NCBI GenBank assembly: GCA_017559045.1
Contig: JAFYTB010000263.1
Span: 1 to 9,861, forward strand
Length of the DNA: 9,861 nt
Source of the DNA: Eggerthellaceae bacterium
GTDB taxonomy: Bacteria; Actinomycetota; Coriobacteriia; Coriobacteriales; Eggerthellaceae
Direction: 5' to 3'
The position numbers were made by a program, and so were the translations under genes. Under the pieces are notes generated by a model. That model saw only the letters and a program-made list of their open reading frames with translations, ran no database searches and had not been told where the DNA came from. Shown here piece by piece: positions 1 through 6,041 of the stretch (the stretch's first letter is position 1; each line of letters opens with the position of its first letter).

Positions 1-112
1 ATTTGCGGAACTGTTCGAGAAAAAACGAGCGGGATTTTTCATACCGGTCGCCGGAAAGATATTCTTTTTCCGCTGCTGCATAATCCGCATATGAAAATGC
101 TTCAATAAGAGA
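1..112 (-). CDS. Fragment resembling an NRPS condensation domain, partial at both ends
   Basis: Reading the minus strand from 112 down to 2 gives 37 uninterrupted residues beginning SLIEAFSYADYAAAEKEYLS and ending in FFLEQFRK. The spacing Y-x-x-Y ... E-x-E-Y-L ... Y-E-K ... FF-x-E-x-F resembles the segment after the HHxxxDG motif in condensation domains of nonribosomal peptide synthetases of gut Firmicutes. This is recalled family knowledge, not a search. All five Glu codons are GAA and all three Lys codons are AAA, whereas the neighbouring genes overwhelmingly use GAG and AAG. The frame meets a TGA at 115-113, has no start codon, and runs off the left edge. It therefore looks like a broken piece of unrelated DNA joined to the CorC gene. 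The identification is moderate; that this is coding DNA of different origin is somewhat surer. Confidence 0.45.
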
Positions 113-115
113 TCA
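106..115. other. Probable breakpoint between unrelated sequences
   Basis: To the left, the plus frame of the CorC gene is noncoding-looking and closed by TAA at 106-108. To the right, CorC-like coding resumes immediately (E-I-M-N-L-L-E-E). On the minus strand, the condensation-like frame is open up to 112 and stops at 113-115. Codon preference changes at the same place. No insertion-sequence end or target duplication is visible in the short flank, so an assembly chimera and a true rearrangement are both possible. Confidence 0.5.
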
Positions 116-843
116 TGAACCTCCTCGAGGAAAACGACGAGCTTCTCGAGGATGAGAAGCGCATGATTCGAGACATCCTCGATTTGGGAGATATGTCGGT
201 CTACGAGATCATGACTCCTCGTGTCGACATGATGCTTGTTGAGGACTGCGAGTCGGGTCGCATGGCCTTGGAGCGCATGCGTGGTACCGGCTTCTCGCGT
301 ATTCCCATCTTCCATGACGATATCGACGAGATCGTCGGCATCGTTCACTACAAGGACCTCATCGGTCCTCTCATGGACGGACGCATCGACGACGTAGTCA
401 CCAAGTTTATGTTCGAGCCCATGTTTGTTCCTGAGACAAAGGACGTCTTCCCGCTTCTTTCCGAGATGCAGCAGCAGCGCCATCAGATGGCCATCGTGGT
501 CGATGAATACGGTGGAACGGCTGGTCTTATCACCATCGAGGATATCGTCGAGGAGATCGTTGGCGAGATCGTCGACGAGACTGATAGGGATCGCAATCTT
601 GTTACGAAGCTGGGCGATGGCGCATGGCGCGTTGACGGCCGCATGCCTGTTGAAGACGCCATCGAGCTTGGCTGGCCCGTCAAGGAATCGGATGACTATG
701 AGACGATTGCCGGCTGGCTTATGGATACCTTTGACGAGGTTCCCAAGCCGGGCCGCGAGTTCACCATCGATGGATTCCGCTTCAAGATCGAGAAGATGCG
801 TCGTTCGCGTATCTCTACGATGAGGGTGAGCAAAGAAGTGTAG
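115..843 (+). CDS. CorC/HlyC-type CBS-domain protein, probably 5'-truncated
   Basis: The 242-residue product has the cytoplasmic half of the CNNM/CorC (HlyC) family, linked to Mg2+ or Co2+ efflux. An E/D-rich linker (1-22) leads into the first CBS motif with EIMTPRVDM at 31-39, then the second CBS with HQMAIVVDEYGG at 123-134 and TIEDIVEEIVGEI at 140-152. A CorC_HlyC C-terminal domain (about 160-240) contains WRVDGRMPVEDA and the terminal DGFRFKIEKM. Most Gram-positive relatives carry an N-terminal DUF21 membrane domain of about 190 residues, and this protein has none. ATG 115 has no convincing Shine-Dalgarno site, the frame is closed by TAA at 106, and the family-like sequence appears to begin slightly before the ATG (E-I before M). 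I infer that the real start was lost at the junction. E. coli CorC also lacks DUF21, but it has its own N-terminal stretch. Confidence 0.9.
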   Translation: MNLLEENDELLEDEKRMIRDILDLGDMSVYEIMTPRVDMMLVEDCESGRMALERMRGTGFSRIPIFHDDIDEIVGIVHYKDLIGPLMDGRIDDVVTKFMFEPMFVPETKDVFPLLSEMQQQRHQMAIVVDEYGGTAGLITIEDIVEEIVGEIVDETDRDRNLVTKLGDGAWRVDGRMPVEDAIELGWPVKESDDYETIAGWLMDTFDEVPKPGREFTIDGFRFKIEKMRRSRISTMRVSKEV

Positions 844-1051
844 TTGGTGCTAATTTGGGCGCTATAAGCGTATGCGAGGGGAGAGGTGAGTCGTCGTTTT
901 GACCGCTCGCCTCCCTAAAGCAGCGGGTGTGGGGGTCTAATTGTGAAGACCGCTGCAGGTCTCGAATTTGATCAACACCCCTTTGACCTGCGGTTATTGT
1001 GTTGAGTTTTCTGGAAAACGAACAAAACGTGAAGCCGCCTCCACAATCGCT

Positions 1052-1080
1052 TTGCGCCGATTGCGTTCTTTCTGTAAAAT
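1052..1080 (+). promoter_or_regulatory. Sigma-70-type promoter for the lysozyme-like gene
   Basis: TTGCGC (1052-1057) and TAAAAT (1075-1080) are separated by exactly 17 bp. Transcription would begin near 1087, leaving a leader of about 110 nt before the TTG start at 1198. Confidence 0.6.
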
Positions 1081-1110
1081 AGTTCCACTACACAACAGCA
1101 TATTGATCCT

Positions 1111-1190
1111 GCTGACAGCAATCCCACCAACAACCTAACACGCTGTCACCGCTTCGGCGGTATGGTGTCGTGCGCTGTCATAAGGAAAGG
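1111..1190 (+). promoter_or_regulatory. Structured 5' leader with alternative pairings next to the ribosome binding site
   Basis: ACCGC-TTCG-GCGGT forms a UUCG-capped hairpin at 1148-1161. The octamer CGCTGTCA occurs twice, at 1141-1148 and 1173-1180. TGACAGC at 1113-1119 is exactly complementary to the GCTGTCA in each copy, so two mutually exclusive pairings are possible. The second copy directly precedes the Shine-Dalgarno sequence AAGGAAAGG (1182-1190). The layout could influence translation initiation. I do not recognise it as a known riboswitch; in particular I could not match it to the c-di-AMP (ydaO) consensus often found upstream of actinobacterial wall hydrolases. Confidence 0.35.
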
Positions 1191-1197
1191 TAAATGC

Positions 1198-1986
1198 TTG
1201 GCTAAAGCACAAACACATAAGAAGACGAACATCGCCGCCAAGGTGGCCGGTGTCGTTTGTGCATCCCTCGTGGCTGTCGGCTGCGTGGGCTTCAGCCTTG
1301 CGTTCGCTGGTGGTGGCTTGTCTTCTGGAGGTTTCGGCCTCGGCAAGATCAGCCAGGCTGTTGTCGTAGAGCAGTCCGAGTCTGTTGAAGGTGCTGGCAG
1401 CACTTCGTTCGTGGCTTCTGGCCTCGTCATCGAGAGCACGGCTCAGCGCGACATCTCCCGCGGCATTGAGGAGATTGCTGCTGAGGAAGAGGCTGCACGC
1501 ATTGCCGCCGAGAAGGCGCGCATCGCTGCCGAGAAGGCCGCTATTGAGCGTGCCAACACGGCTATCGCCAATCAGATTGCTCGCGAGGGTTCCCTCGTCA
1601 TCTCTCCCGTTGATTTCAGCATTGGTCGCGAGGCTTTCATTGCTCATTGGACCGAGCGCCTTGATAAGTATCTTGCTGGTTCTAACCTCGCCGGCTATGG
1701 CAAGACTTTTGCCACGGCTGCATGGGAGAACGGTGTTGATCCGCGTTGGTCTCCCGCCATCTCTAACACCGAGAGCTCCAAGGGTGCTAATTGCTTCAAG
1801 TGGCATAACGCTTGGGGTTGGGGTCAGTCCAGCTGGTCTAGCTGGGAGCAGGCCATCAACGCGCATGTTGCCGGTCTGGCAAAGGGCTACGGTTACACCA
1901 TCAGCTTGAACAATGCGGCAAAGTACTGCCCGCCCACGTATGAGCAGTGGTATGCCGATACGCTCAGCGAAATGCGCAGGATCTAG
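1198..1986 (+). CDS. Secreted lysozyme-like cell-wall protein with coiled-coil stalk
   Basis: A TTG start at 1198 is chosen because AAGGAAAGG (1182-1190) sits 7 nt upstream. A start at ATG 1162 would place that site inside the gene. The 262-residue product begins with a basic N-terminus and a hydrophobic export or anchor segment (about 14-37). A Gly/Ser stretch follows, then an Ala/Glu/Arg coiled coil (88-130) with two exact RIAAEKA heptads. The C-terminal domain (about 138-262) contains ENGVDPRWSPAISNTESSKG and the aromatic HNAWGWG motif, like lysozyme-superfamily glucosaminidase or transglycosylase domains that cut peptidoglycan glycan strands. Glu192 in NTESSKG is the likely catalytic acid, by analogy. 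It is probably a monocistronic gene, with its own promoter and a strong terminator. Whether it is released or stays membrane-anchored cannot be told, because no clear AxA cleavage site stands out. Confidence 0.8.
   Translation: MAKAQTHKKTNIAAKVAGVVCASLVAVGCVGFSLAFAGGGLSSGGFGLGKISQAVVVEQSESVEGAGSTSFVASGLVIESTAQRDISRGIEEIAAEEEAARIAAEKARIAAEKAAIERANTAIANQIAREGSLVISPVDFSIGREAFIAHWTERLDKYLAGSNLAGYGKTFATAAWENGVDPRWSPAISNTESSKGANCFKWHNAWGWGQSSWSSWEQAINAHVAGLAKGYGYTISLNNAAKYCPPTYEQWYADTLSEMRRI
1498..1539 (+). repeat. Two 21-bp tandem units encoding identical heptads
   Basis: Units 1498-1518 and 1519-1539 both encode RIAAEKA. They differ at three bases, all synonymous third positions (ATT/ATC, GCC/GCT, GCG/GCC), so the repeat is kept at protein level inside the coiled-coil stalk. 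Confidence 0.85.
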
Positions 1987-2019
1987 CTTCTTGCCTCAAG
2001 GTTTCACAAATGATCAATT

Positions 2020-2046
2020 GGCGGCTTACGAGCCGCCTTTTTGTTT
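2020..2046 (+). terminator. Intrinsic terminator of the lysozyme-like gene
   Basis: GGCGGCT (2020-2026), TACG loop (2027-2030) and AGCCGCC (2031-2037) form a 7-bp GC-rich stem followed by TTTTTGTTT, 33 bp after the stop codon. Confidence 0.92.
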
Positions 2047-2053
2047 CTTTTCC

Positions 2054-2096
2054 TATAAGATATACGCGGTGGTGGATCGGATTACGCAACGAGGAG
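2054..2096 (+). promoter_or_regulatory. Possible -10 element and ribosome binding site for the trkA pair
   Basis: TATAAG at 2054-2059 (5 of 6 consensus bases) lies just after the terminator. The position for a -35 falls in the terminator stem and matches poorly, so the promoter call is weak. GAGGAG at 2091-2096 is a clear Shine-Dalgarno site, 7 nt before ATG 2104. Confidence 0.35.
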
Positions 2097-2103
2097 AGCT
2101 GCC

Positions 2104-2760
2104 ATGAGAAACGTTATCGTCGTAGGCTGTGGGCGTGTTGGCTCCCAGCTTGCCAACATGCTTTCCGACAACGGCAGCAACGTTTGCGTTATCGACAAAG
2201 ACCCTAGGGCTTTCGACAAGCTTGGTCCGCATTTCAATGGATCTAAGATCCAGGGCATTGGATTCGATGAGGATGTGCTTATCCGCGCTGGTATCGAAGA
2301 ATGCGATGTCCTTGCGGCGGTGACTCAGCTCGACAACACCAATCTGATGTGCGCCAAGGTTGCCGATCTGCTTTTTAACGTGCCTCACACCATCGCTCGT
2401 CTTTACAATCCCGACCACGAGCGAGCATACATGCAGTTGGGCATCGACTACGTGTGCGGCACCTCGCTCATTGCGGAAGACGTCTTCTCCAAGATCGTGT
2501 CGGGTCATGGCTCCCACATCGATACCTTCGGTGAGTTTGAGGTTCTCCGCTTCTCGCTCAACCTGGGCAAGCGTGGAAAGACCATTCGCGTAAAGGAACT
2601 TGAGCGAGACCATGAGCTACGCATCATCGCTTTCGAGCGAGCCGATGGCTCGGCTTCGTCTATTCCCACGAAAGATTCCGTGCTCTATCACGGCGATACC
2701 GTGTTGGCATGCGTGACGCACGAGCTCATTCCGTGGTTCTCTCAGTACATTCAGGATTAG
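2104..2760 (+). CDS. trkA: Potassium-uptake regulatory protein, single RCK unit (TrkA/CeoB type), first copy
   Basis: This 218-residue cytoplasmic protein would bind NAD(H) or another nucleotide and gate a Trk/Ktr-type K+ channel. An RCK_N Rossmann fold (1 to about 118) has the GxGxxG motif as G8-C-G10-R-V-G13, with Asp31 ending strand 2 (VIDKDP), the acidic residue that contacts ribose hydroxyls. An RCK_C domain (about 138-218) ends with HGDTVLACVTHELI. The length equals one half of the 458-residue E. coli TrkA and matches stand-alone KtrA proteins and the adjacent CeoB/CeoC pair of Mycobacterium tuberculosis. The start has a strong GAGGAG site. The second copy follows after 10 bp, so the two are very likely cotranscribed and may form a mixed gating ring. 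No membrane subunit (TrkH, TrkG or KtrB) is in the window. Confidence 0.92.
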   Translation: MRNVIVVGCGRVGSQLANMLSDNGSNVCVIDKDPRAFDKLGPHFNGSKIQGIGFDEDVLIRAGIEECDVLAAVTQLDNTNLMCAKVADLLFNVPHTIARLYNPDHERAYMQLGIDYVCGTSLIAEDVFSKIVSGHGSHIDTFGEFEVLRFSLNLGKRGKTIRVKELERDHELRIIAFERADGSASSIPTKDSVLYHGDTVLACVTHELIPWFSQYIQD

Positions 2761-2770
2761 GGGTCTCGGT

Positions 2771-3448
2771 ATGTATATCGTCATTTCCGGAGGCGGCAAA
2801 GTTGGAACCTATCTTGCCTCGGTCTTGCTGCAGAGCCGCAATGAGGTGGCTGTTATCGAGCAAGATCCGGAACGAGCCCTGAACCTTTCGATCGACCTTG
2901 CGGGAAATCGCCGTTTGCTCGTGATCAACGGCGACGGTTGCGACTCCCGCTATCAGGAAGATGCGGGTATTCGTCACGCAGACGTTTTCGTTGCCACTAC
3001 GGGTCAGGATGATAGCAACCTGGTTTCTTGCGAGATCGCCAAGCGCGTATTCAACGTGCAGCGCTGCATCGCGCGCGTAAACAACCCGAAGAATCTGCGC
3101 GTTTTCCGCAAGACCGGCATTGAGTGCGTGTCGTCTACGACGCTTATCGCCAGCCTTATTGAGGACGAGGCGCTCATGGGCTCTGTGAACGTGTCTTCGT
3201 CGCTTATGCACGGCAATGTGAGCCTTAACGAGGTGATTGTCCCTCGTATGCGTCATCATTCCGCTGCTTCGGGAGTTGCTGTCGACGAGATCGCCCTGCC
3301 TGCCGGCGCGCTTATTGCCGCCGTTGTGACGAAGGACGGGGTGGAGGTTGTCTCATCGGAGACGCTGCTGTTCCCTGGTGATACCGCGATCGTGGTAGCC
3401 GAGAACGATCTTATGCCCGAGGTTCGCACTATCTTCCGCGAGCTGTAA
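2771..3448 (+). CDS. trkA: Potassium-uptake regulatory protein, single RCK unit (TrkA/CeoC type), second copy
   Basis: This 225-residue paralogue of the preceding protein has G7-G-G9-K-V-G12 as the dinucleotide motif and Glu30 (VIEQDP) at the end of strand 2, where the first copy has Asp. The first domain continues with the typical GDGCD segment and ARVNNPKN (about residues 55-120). The RCK_C domain is about 140-225 (PAGALIAAVVTKDG, FPGDTAIVVAENDL). The start is 10 bp after the first copy's stop, with a GGGG-containing ribosome site overlapping that stop. The paralogues have diverged clearly in sequence but keep both domains, which argues for two distinct subunits rather than a recent duplication. 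It ends 27 bp from the stop codon of the convergent minus-strand gene. Confidence 0.92.
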   Translation: MYIVISGGGKVGTYLASVLLQSRNEVAVIEQDPERALNLSIDLAGNRRLLVINGDGCDSRYQEDAGIRHADVFVATTGQDDSNLVSCEIAKRVFNVQRCIARVNNPKNLRVFRKTGIECVSSTTLIASLIEDEALMGSVNVSSSLMHGNVSLNEVIVPRMRHHSAASGVAVDEIALPAGALIAAVVTKDGVEVVSSETLLFPGDTAIVVAENDLMPEVRTIFREL

Positions 3449-3463
3449 GGGCAGAAGTCATAG

Positions 3464-3477
3464 AGGCGAAATCGCCT
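3464..3477. terminator. Small hairpin between convergent genes
   Basis: AGGCG (3464-3468), AAAT loop and CGCCT (3473-3477) form a 5-bp hairpin between the second trkA stop and the end of the minus-strand gene, overlapping the latter's TAG. No T-tract follows on either strand, so terminator function is doubtful. Confidence 0.25.
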
Positions 3478-5008
3478 AGCTTACGGGCTCCCATACGCGA
3501 ACGAGGCATCGATGCTCGGTCTCGCCTTCGAGGCTGGTGTGATCGATGTTGCAGTAAGTCACAATGCGGCTTTGAGTACCCGTGCTTGCCAGGTATTCGC
3601 CGTACGTATCGCAACCCGATTTAACTTCGAGCGTGAAATATTCCTTTGTTTTGAGATTGACGCCAGCGACGGCGGTCGGTGCCTTCACCATGAACCAGTT
3701 GCCACACCATGCGGGAGGTGCGACGGGTGTGCGGTCGTAGCGGAACCACGTGCGCTCGCTGTAGCTTTCCGCGCCTGCATGGCCGGTGGGGTCATCGCCT
3801 GCGGCGACACCTTTTTCGGCGGGTGCGTAGGTTCCCAGATTGGCGATACCGCCACCGTAGTTGTAGATGGCGTCGTACATGAAGGTGAATCCCGTAGGAC
3901 CGTAGCCTGCCTCAAGCGGCCTGATGAGCGAGGGCAGGATGAGCGAATCGGTGATCTCACCCTTGGTGTTGATGTGGGTAAGCTGGTAGTACGTGCCGCT
4001 GGTCTGAGCGCGCGGCGTCACCACCACGCCGTCGTTCGTTGCGTAGGGTGGCGTAGCCATGCGTCCGTTCGAGCTGATGACTTCTTCGGGTTTGGCAATG
4101 CCGAAGGGGGATCGCTTGAGCGTTGAGGGCTCGTACTTTGCCTCGCCGTCGGTGCGGGGAAGCATTTGCCACCATGCGTGCGTTCCTGCGGCAGCCAGCA
4201 TGGGCATTTCCCAGTTGGAATCGCCTTCCTCGAGCAGCATGGGGGTGCCGAGCGAGGCGCCGTCGTGCGTGGCGGAATAGACGCGCCAGATGCCGTCGAG
4301 GATGTCGGCTTCAGTCCAGACGACACCGTTCTTGCATCCGCGAACGTCGTAGATTTCAAAACCCTGGGCTTCCCCGACGGCGTTTGTCAGGAGCGTTGTG
4401 GTCGTGCCGGAGGTCAGCGACAGGATAGCCATCTGCGCAAGGGGCTTACCGAATTCGGTGGGCATGAGCGCAAAGGCGTAGGTGTCATCGTTGGCCCATA
4501 CCAAGGAGCCATAGGGAAGCGAAATGGAGGCATAGAGCTGCATGCATGCGTTGGAATTCTCCAACATCGTGCAGTCCTTCGTATTGAATACCGCTTCTTC
4601 GGGGACGTTGAGCGTTGCGGTGCCGATGTCGTCGCCTGCGATCTGATCGGCAACATAGGCGGCGGTGCCCAACGCGGCAGCGGCTGCGAGGCCGGCGGCG
4701 CCGTAGAGGAAATGACGGCGCGTAAGAAGGACTTCGCCCATTCCGGGGACGTTGACGCGCGTGCCTTCGTCAGCAGCCTTGCGGAAGGTGGGGGAGGCGT
4801 AGCCGCCTGAAGCGGACGGGCTGCCAAGGCCAACGGAAACCTTGCCGAGATCGGATTTACCGACACCGCGCGAAGAGCGACTGGTTTTTGCCAGCTTTCC
4901 CGTTTTCGTTCTGCTGTGCGCCGACGCATGTTTGGGTGCAGCAGCATGACGGCCTGCAGGTGAGGCCGATCGGGGGGTGATGGTCTGTCGCGTTCTTCTC
5001 TGAGGCAT
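3476..5008 (-). CDS. Twin-arginine-type or membrane-anchored extracytoplasmic protein, function unknown
   Basis: The 510-residue product (from ATG 5008) has three parts. Residues 1-95 form a basic, Ser/Gly/Ala-rich, probably disordered tail (PQRRTRQTITPRSA, SRTKTGKLAKTSRSS). Residues 96-119 carry LTRRHFLYGAAG followed by an Ala-rich hydrophobic stretch, matching the Tat consensus S/T-R-R-x-F-L. The rest (about 130-510) is a domain with recurring W/Y-rich strand motifs such as YGSLVWANDDTYAFAL, NGVVWTEADILDGIWRVYSA and HAWWQMLPRTDG, resembling a beta-propeller. I do not recognise an enzyme motif. A long tail before the twin arginine is unusual for a Tat signal, so an uncleaved anchor with a cytoplasmic tail is possible. 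The frame is open further upstream (TTG 5143, ATG 5113). ATG 5008 is preferred because the basic tail starts there, though its AAGG site lies only 3 nt away. It is divergent from the response regulator. Confidence 0.75.
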   Translation of the reverse strand: MPQRRTRQTITPRSASPAGRHAAAPKHASAHSRTKTGKLAKTSRSSRGVGKSDLGKVSVGLGSPSASGGYASPTFRKAADEGTRVNVPGMGEVLLTRRHFLYGAAGLAAAAALGTAAYVADQIAGDDIGTATLNVPEEAVFNTKDCTMLENSNACMQLYASISLPYGSLVWANDDTYAFALMPTEFGKPLAQMAILSLTSGTTTTLLTNAVGEAQGFEIYDVRGCKNGVVWTEADILDGIWRVYSATHDGASLGTPMLLEEGDSNWEMPMLAAAGTHAWWQMLPRTDGEAKYEPSTLKRSPFGIAKPEEVISSNGRMATPPYATNDGVVVTPRAQTSGTYYQLTHINTKGEITDSLILPSLIRPLEAGYGPTGFTFMYDAIYNYGGGIANLGTYAPAEKGVAAGDDPTGHAGAESYSERTWFRYDRTPVAPPAWCGNWFMVKAPTAVAGVNLKTKEYFTLEVKSGCDTYGEYLASTGTQSRIVTYCNIDHTSLEGETEHRCLVRVWEPVS

Positions 5009-5035
5009 GTACCTTGTATTGTTTCCGTAGGTGTC

Positions 5036-5063
5036 AAGGATGACGCCGCGAGGCGTTTTCCTT
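5036..5063. promoter_or_regulatory. Long hairpin in the leader of the Tat-like gene
   Basis: AAGGA (5036-5040) pairs with TCCTT (5059-5063), and ACGCC (5043-5047) with GGCGT (5052-5056). Between them are one G-T pair and one T-T mismatch, and the cap is a GCGA loop as read on the plus strand. The hairpin ends 28 nt before the minus-strand ATG at 5008. On the plus strand TTTTCC follows the inner stem, but no upstream plus-strand gene needs a terminator here. Confidence 0.45.
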
Positions 5064-5226
5064 CTGCAAGATGCGGTTTCTACATTGTCCGACAAGTGAC
5101 GAAGTTTACCCATCTGGTGCCTGTTTTTCCATAAGACGCCCAAGGGTCTTTTGGGAGGGGCGAAAATCGAACTAGACGACGACCGCGGTTTTCTTGTGTG
5201 GTTATCTCAAGCGCCCGTCCAGCGAA

Positions 5227-5255
5227 AACCTTGCCAAGTTCATCAGTGATACAAT
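5227..5255 (+). promoter_or_regulatory. Extended -10 promoter of the two-component operon
   Basis: TGATACAAT (TG at 5247-5248, TACAAT at 5250-5255) is an extended -10 element. A poor -35 (AACCTT, 5227-5232) lies 17 bp away, as is usual for extended -10 promoters. Transcription would start near 5262, leaving about 80 nt before the regulator's ATG. Confidence 0.5.
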
Positions 5256-5265
5256 TGCCGCAAAC

Positions 5266-5346
5266 ATGACGCTTGTTCGTATGACGAGAGGCGCTGAAGG
5301 GGAAGTAAGCCCTGTTCGGTGCAAAGAAAATGAGGAGCTGCTATGA
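5266..5346 (+). CDS. Possible 26-residue leaderless leader peptide
   Basis: ATG 5266 opens a 26-codon frame (MTLVRMTRGAEG ... KENEELL) ending with TGA at 5344-5346. That stop overlaps the response-regulator ATG as ATGA. The start lies only a few bases after the predicted transcription start, with no Shine-Dalgarno site, so translation would be leaderless, a common mode in actinobacteria. The overlap would permit translational coupling, although the regulator has its own AGGAG site. Chance occurrence is quite possible in so short a frame. Confidence 0.25.
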   Translation: MTLVRMTRGAEGEVSPVRCKENEELL

Positions 5347-6041
5347 GCAACGAGACACGACGCATCCTTCTGGTTGAGGATGAGAAGGCTATCCGCGAAG
5401 CGGTGACGGCCTATCTCGAGCGTGAGAACTACTGGGTCACCGCTGTGGGTGATGGCCAGGAGGCGCTCGATGAGTTCGCCCGTCATCACTTTGATCTCAT
5501 CATTCTCGATCTTATGCTTCCGCGCGTTCCCGGCGAGCGCGTCTGCCGTACCGTGCGTGACACCTCTGATGTGCCCATTATCATGCTGACCGCTAAGGGC
5601 GAAGTCGAGGACCGCATCATTGGCCTCGAGCTTGGCGCTGATGACTATCTGGTCAAGCCCTTCAGCCCGCGTGAGCTGGTTGCCCGCGCTCGTGCGCTTC
5701 TCCGCCGCGTTCACTCTTCCGAGGAGCCGCAGCGTGAGGTGCTTGAGTTCGGCGAGCTGACCATCGACGTGTCTGGTCACAAGGTTCTTGTTTCCGGCGA
5801 GGAGATCGACCTTACTGCCAGCGAGTTCAAGCTGCTCACCACGCTCTCTCGCTATCCCGGTCGCGTTTATTCGCGCATGGAGCTGGTCGAGAAGGTTCTC
5901 GGTTACGACTTCGAGGGCTACGAGCGCACCATCGACAGCCACGTGAAGAACCTGCGTGCCAAGATCGGCGACAACCCGCGTAGCCCGAAGTGGCTGCACA
6001 CTGTGCACGGCGTTGGCTATCGTTTCGAAGATCCGTCGTAA
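5343..6041 (+). CDS. OmpR/PhoB-family two-component response regulator
   Basis: This 232-residue transcription factor has an N-terminal receiver domain (about 6-120) with the acidic pocket E12-D13, phospho-acceptor Asp56 (LIILDLMLPR), Thr83 (MLTAK) and Lys105 (LVKPF). The C-terminal winged-helix DNA-binding domain (about 134-229) shows LTASEFKLLTTL, the recognition-helix region YERTIDSHVKNLR and the closing HGVGYRFE hairpin. All key residues are present, so it should be phosphorylated by the kinase encoded next and should bind direct-repeat sites as a dimer. AGGAG at 5333-5337 sits 5 nt before ATG 5343. The target regulon cannot be told from sequence. The divergent envelope-protein gene is a plausible but unproven target. 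Confidence 0.96.
   Translation: MSNETRRILLVEDEKAIREAVTAYLERENYWVTAVGDGQEALDEFARHHFDLIILDLMLPRVPGERVCRTVRDTSDVPIIMLTAKGEVEDRIIGLELGADDYLVKPFSPRELVARARALLRRVHSSEEPQREVLEFGELTIDVSGHKVLVSGEEIDLTASEFKLLTTLSRYPGRVYSRMELVEKVLGYDFEGYERTIDSHVKNLRAKIGDNPRSPKWLHTVHGVGYRFEDPS

Larger units (their letters stand above)
844..1197. other. Intergenic region with weak hairpins, promoter and leader
   Basis: No credible gene lies here. Just after the CorC stop, 883-890 can pair with 906-913 (8 bp with one G-T), but no T-run follows. Further on, CAGGTC (956-961) can pair with GACCTG (985-990), or AGACC (947-951) with GGTCT (958-962). T-rich sequence follows the former, so it may be a weak terminator. The right third holds the promoter and structured leader of the next gene, listed separately. 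Confidence 0.4.
5009..5342. other. Divergent intergenic region
   Basis: The 334 bp between the Tat-like gene and the response regulator hold a long hairpin (5036-5063), an extended -10 promoter (5247-5255) and a short ORF (5266-5346), each listed separately. Around 5133-5162 there are competing short pairings: AAGAC with GTCTT, CCCAA with TTGGG, and CGCCC with GGGCG. ATGACG recurs at 5266 and 5281. I could not find a convincing minus-strand promoter for the Tat-like gene. Confidence 0.4.

Noticed and set aside
1081..1197. c-di-AMP (ydaO-type) riboswitch upstream of the wall hydrolase
   Set aside because: The leader is too short and lacks the conserved blocks of that class. Only simple hairpins and repeats are seen.
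1135..1866. 243-codon minus-strand frame opposite the lysozyme-like gene
   Set aside because: It is low-complexity Ala/Leu/Ser/Arg sequence mirroring the coiled-coil codons, with no start signal.
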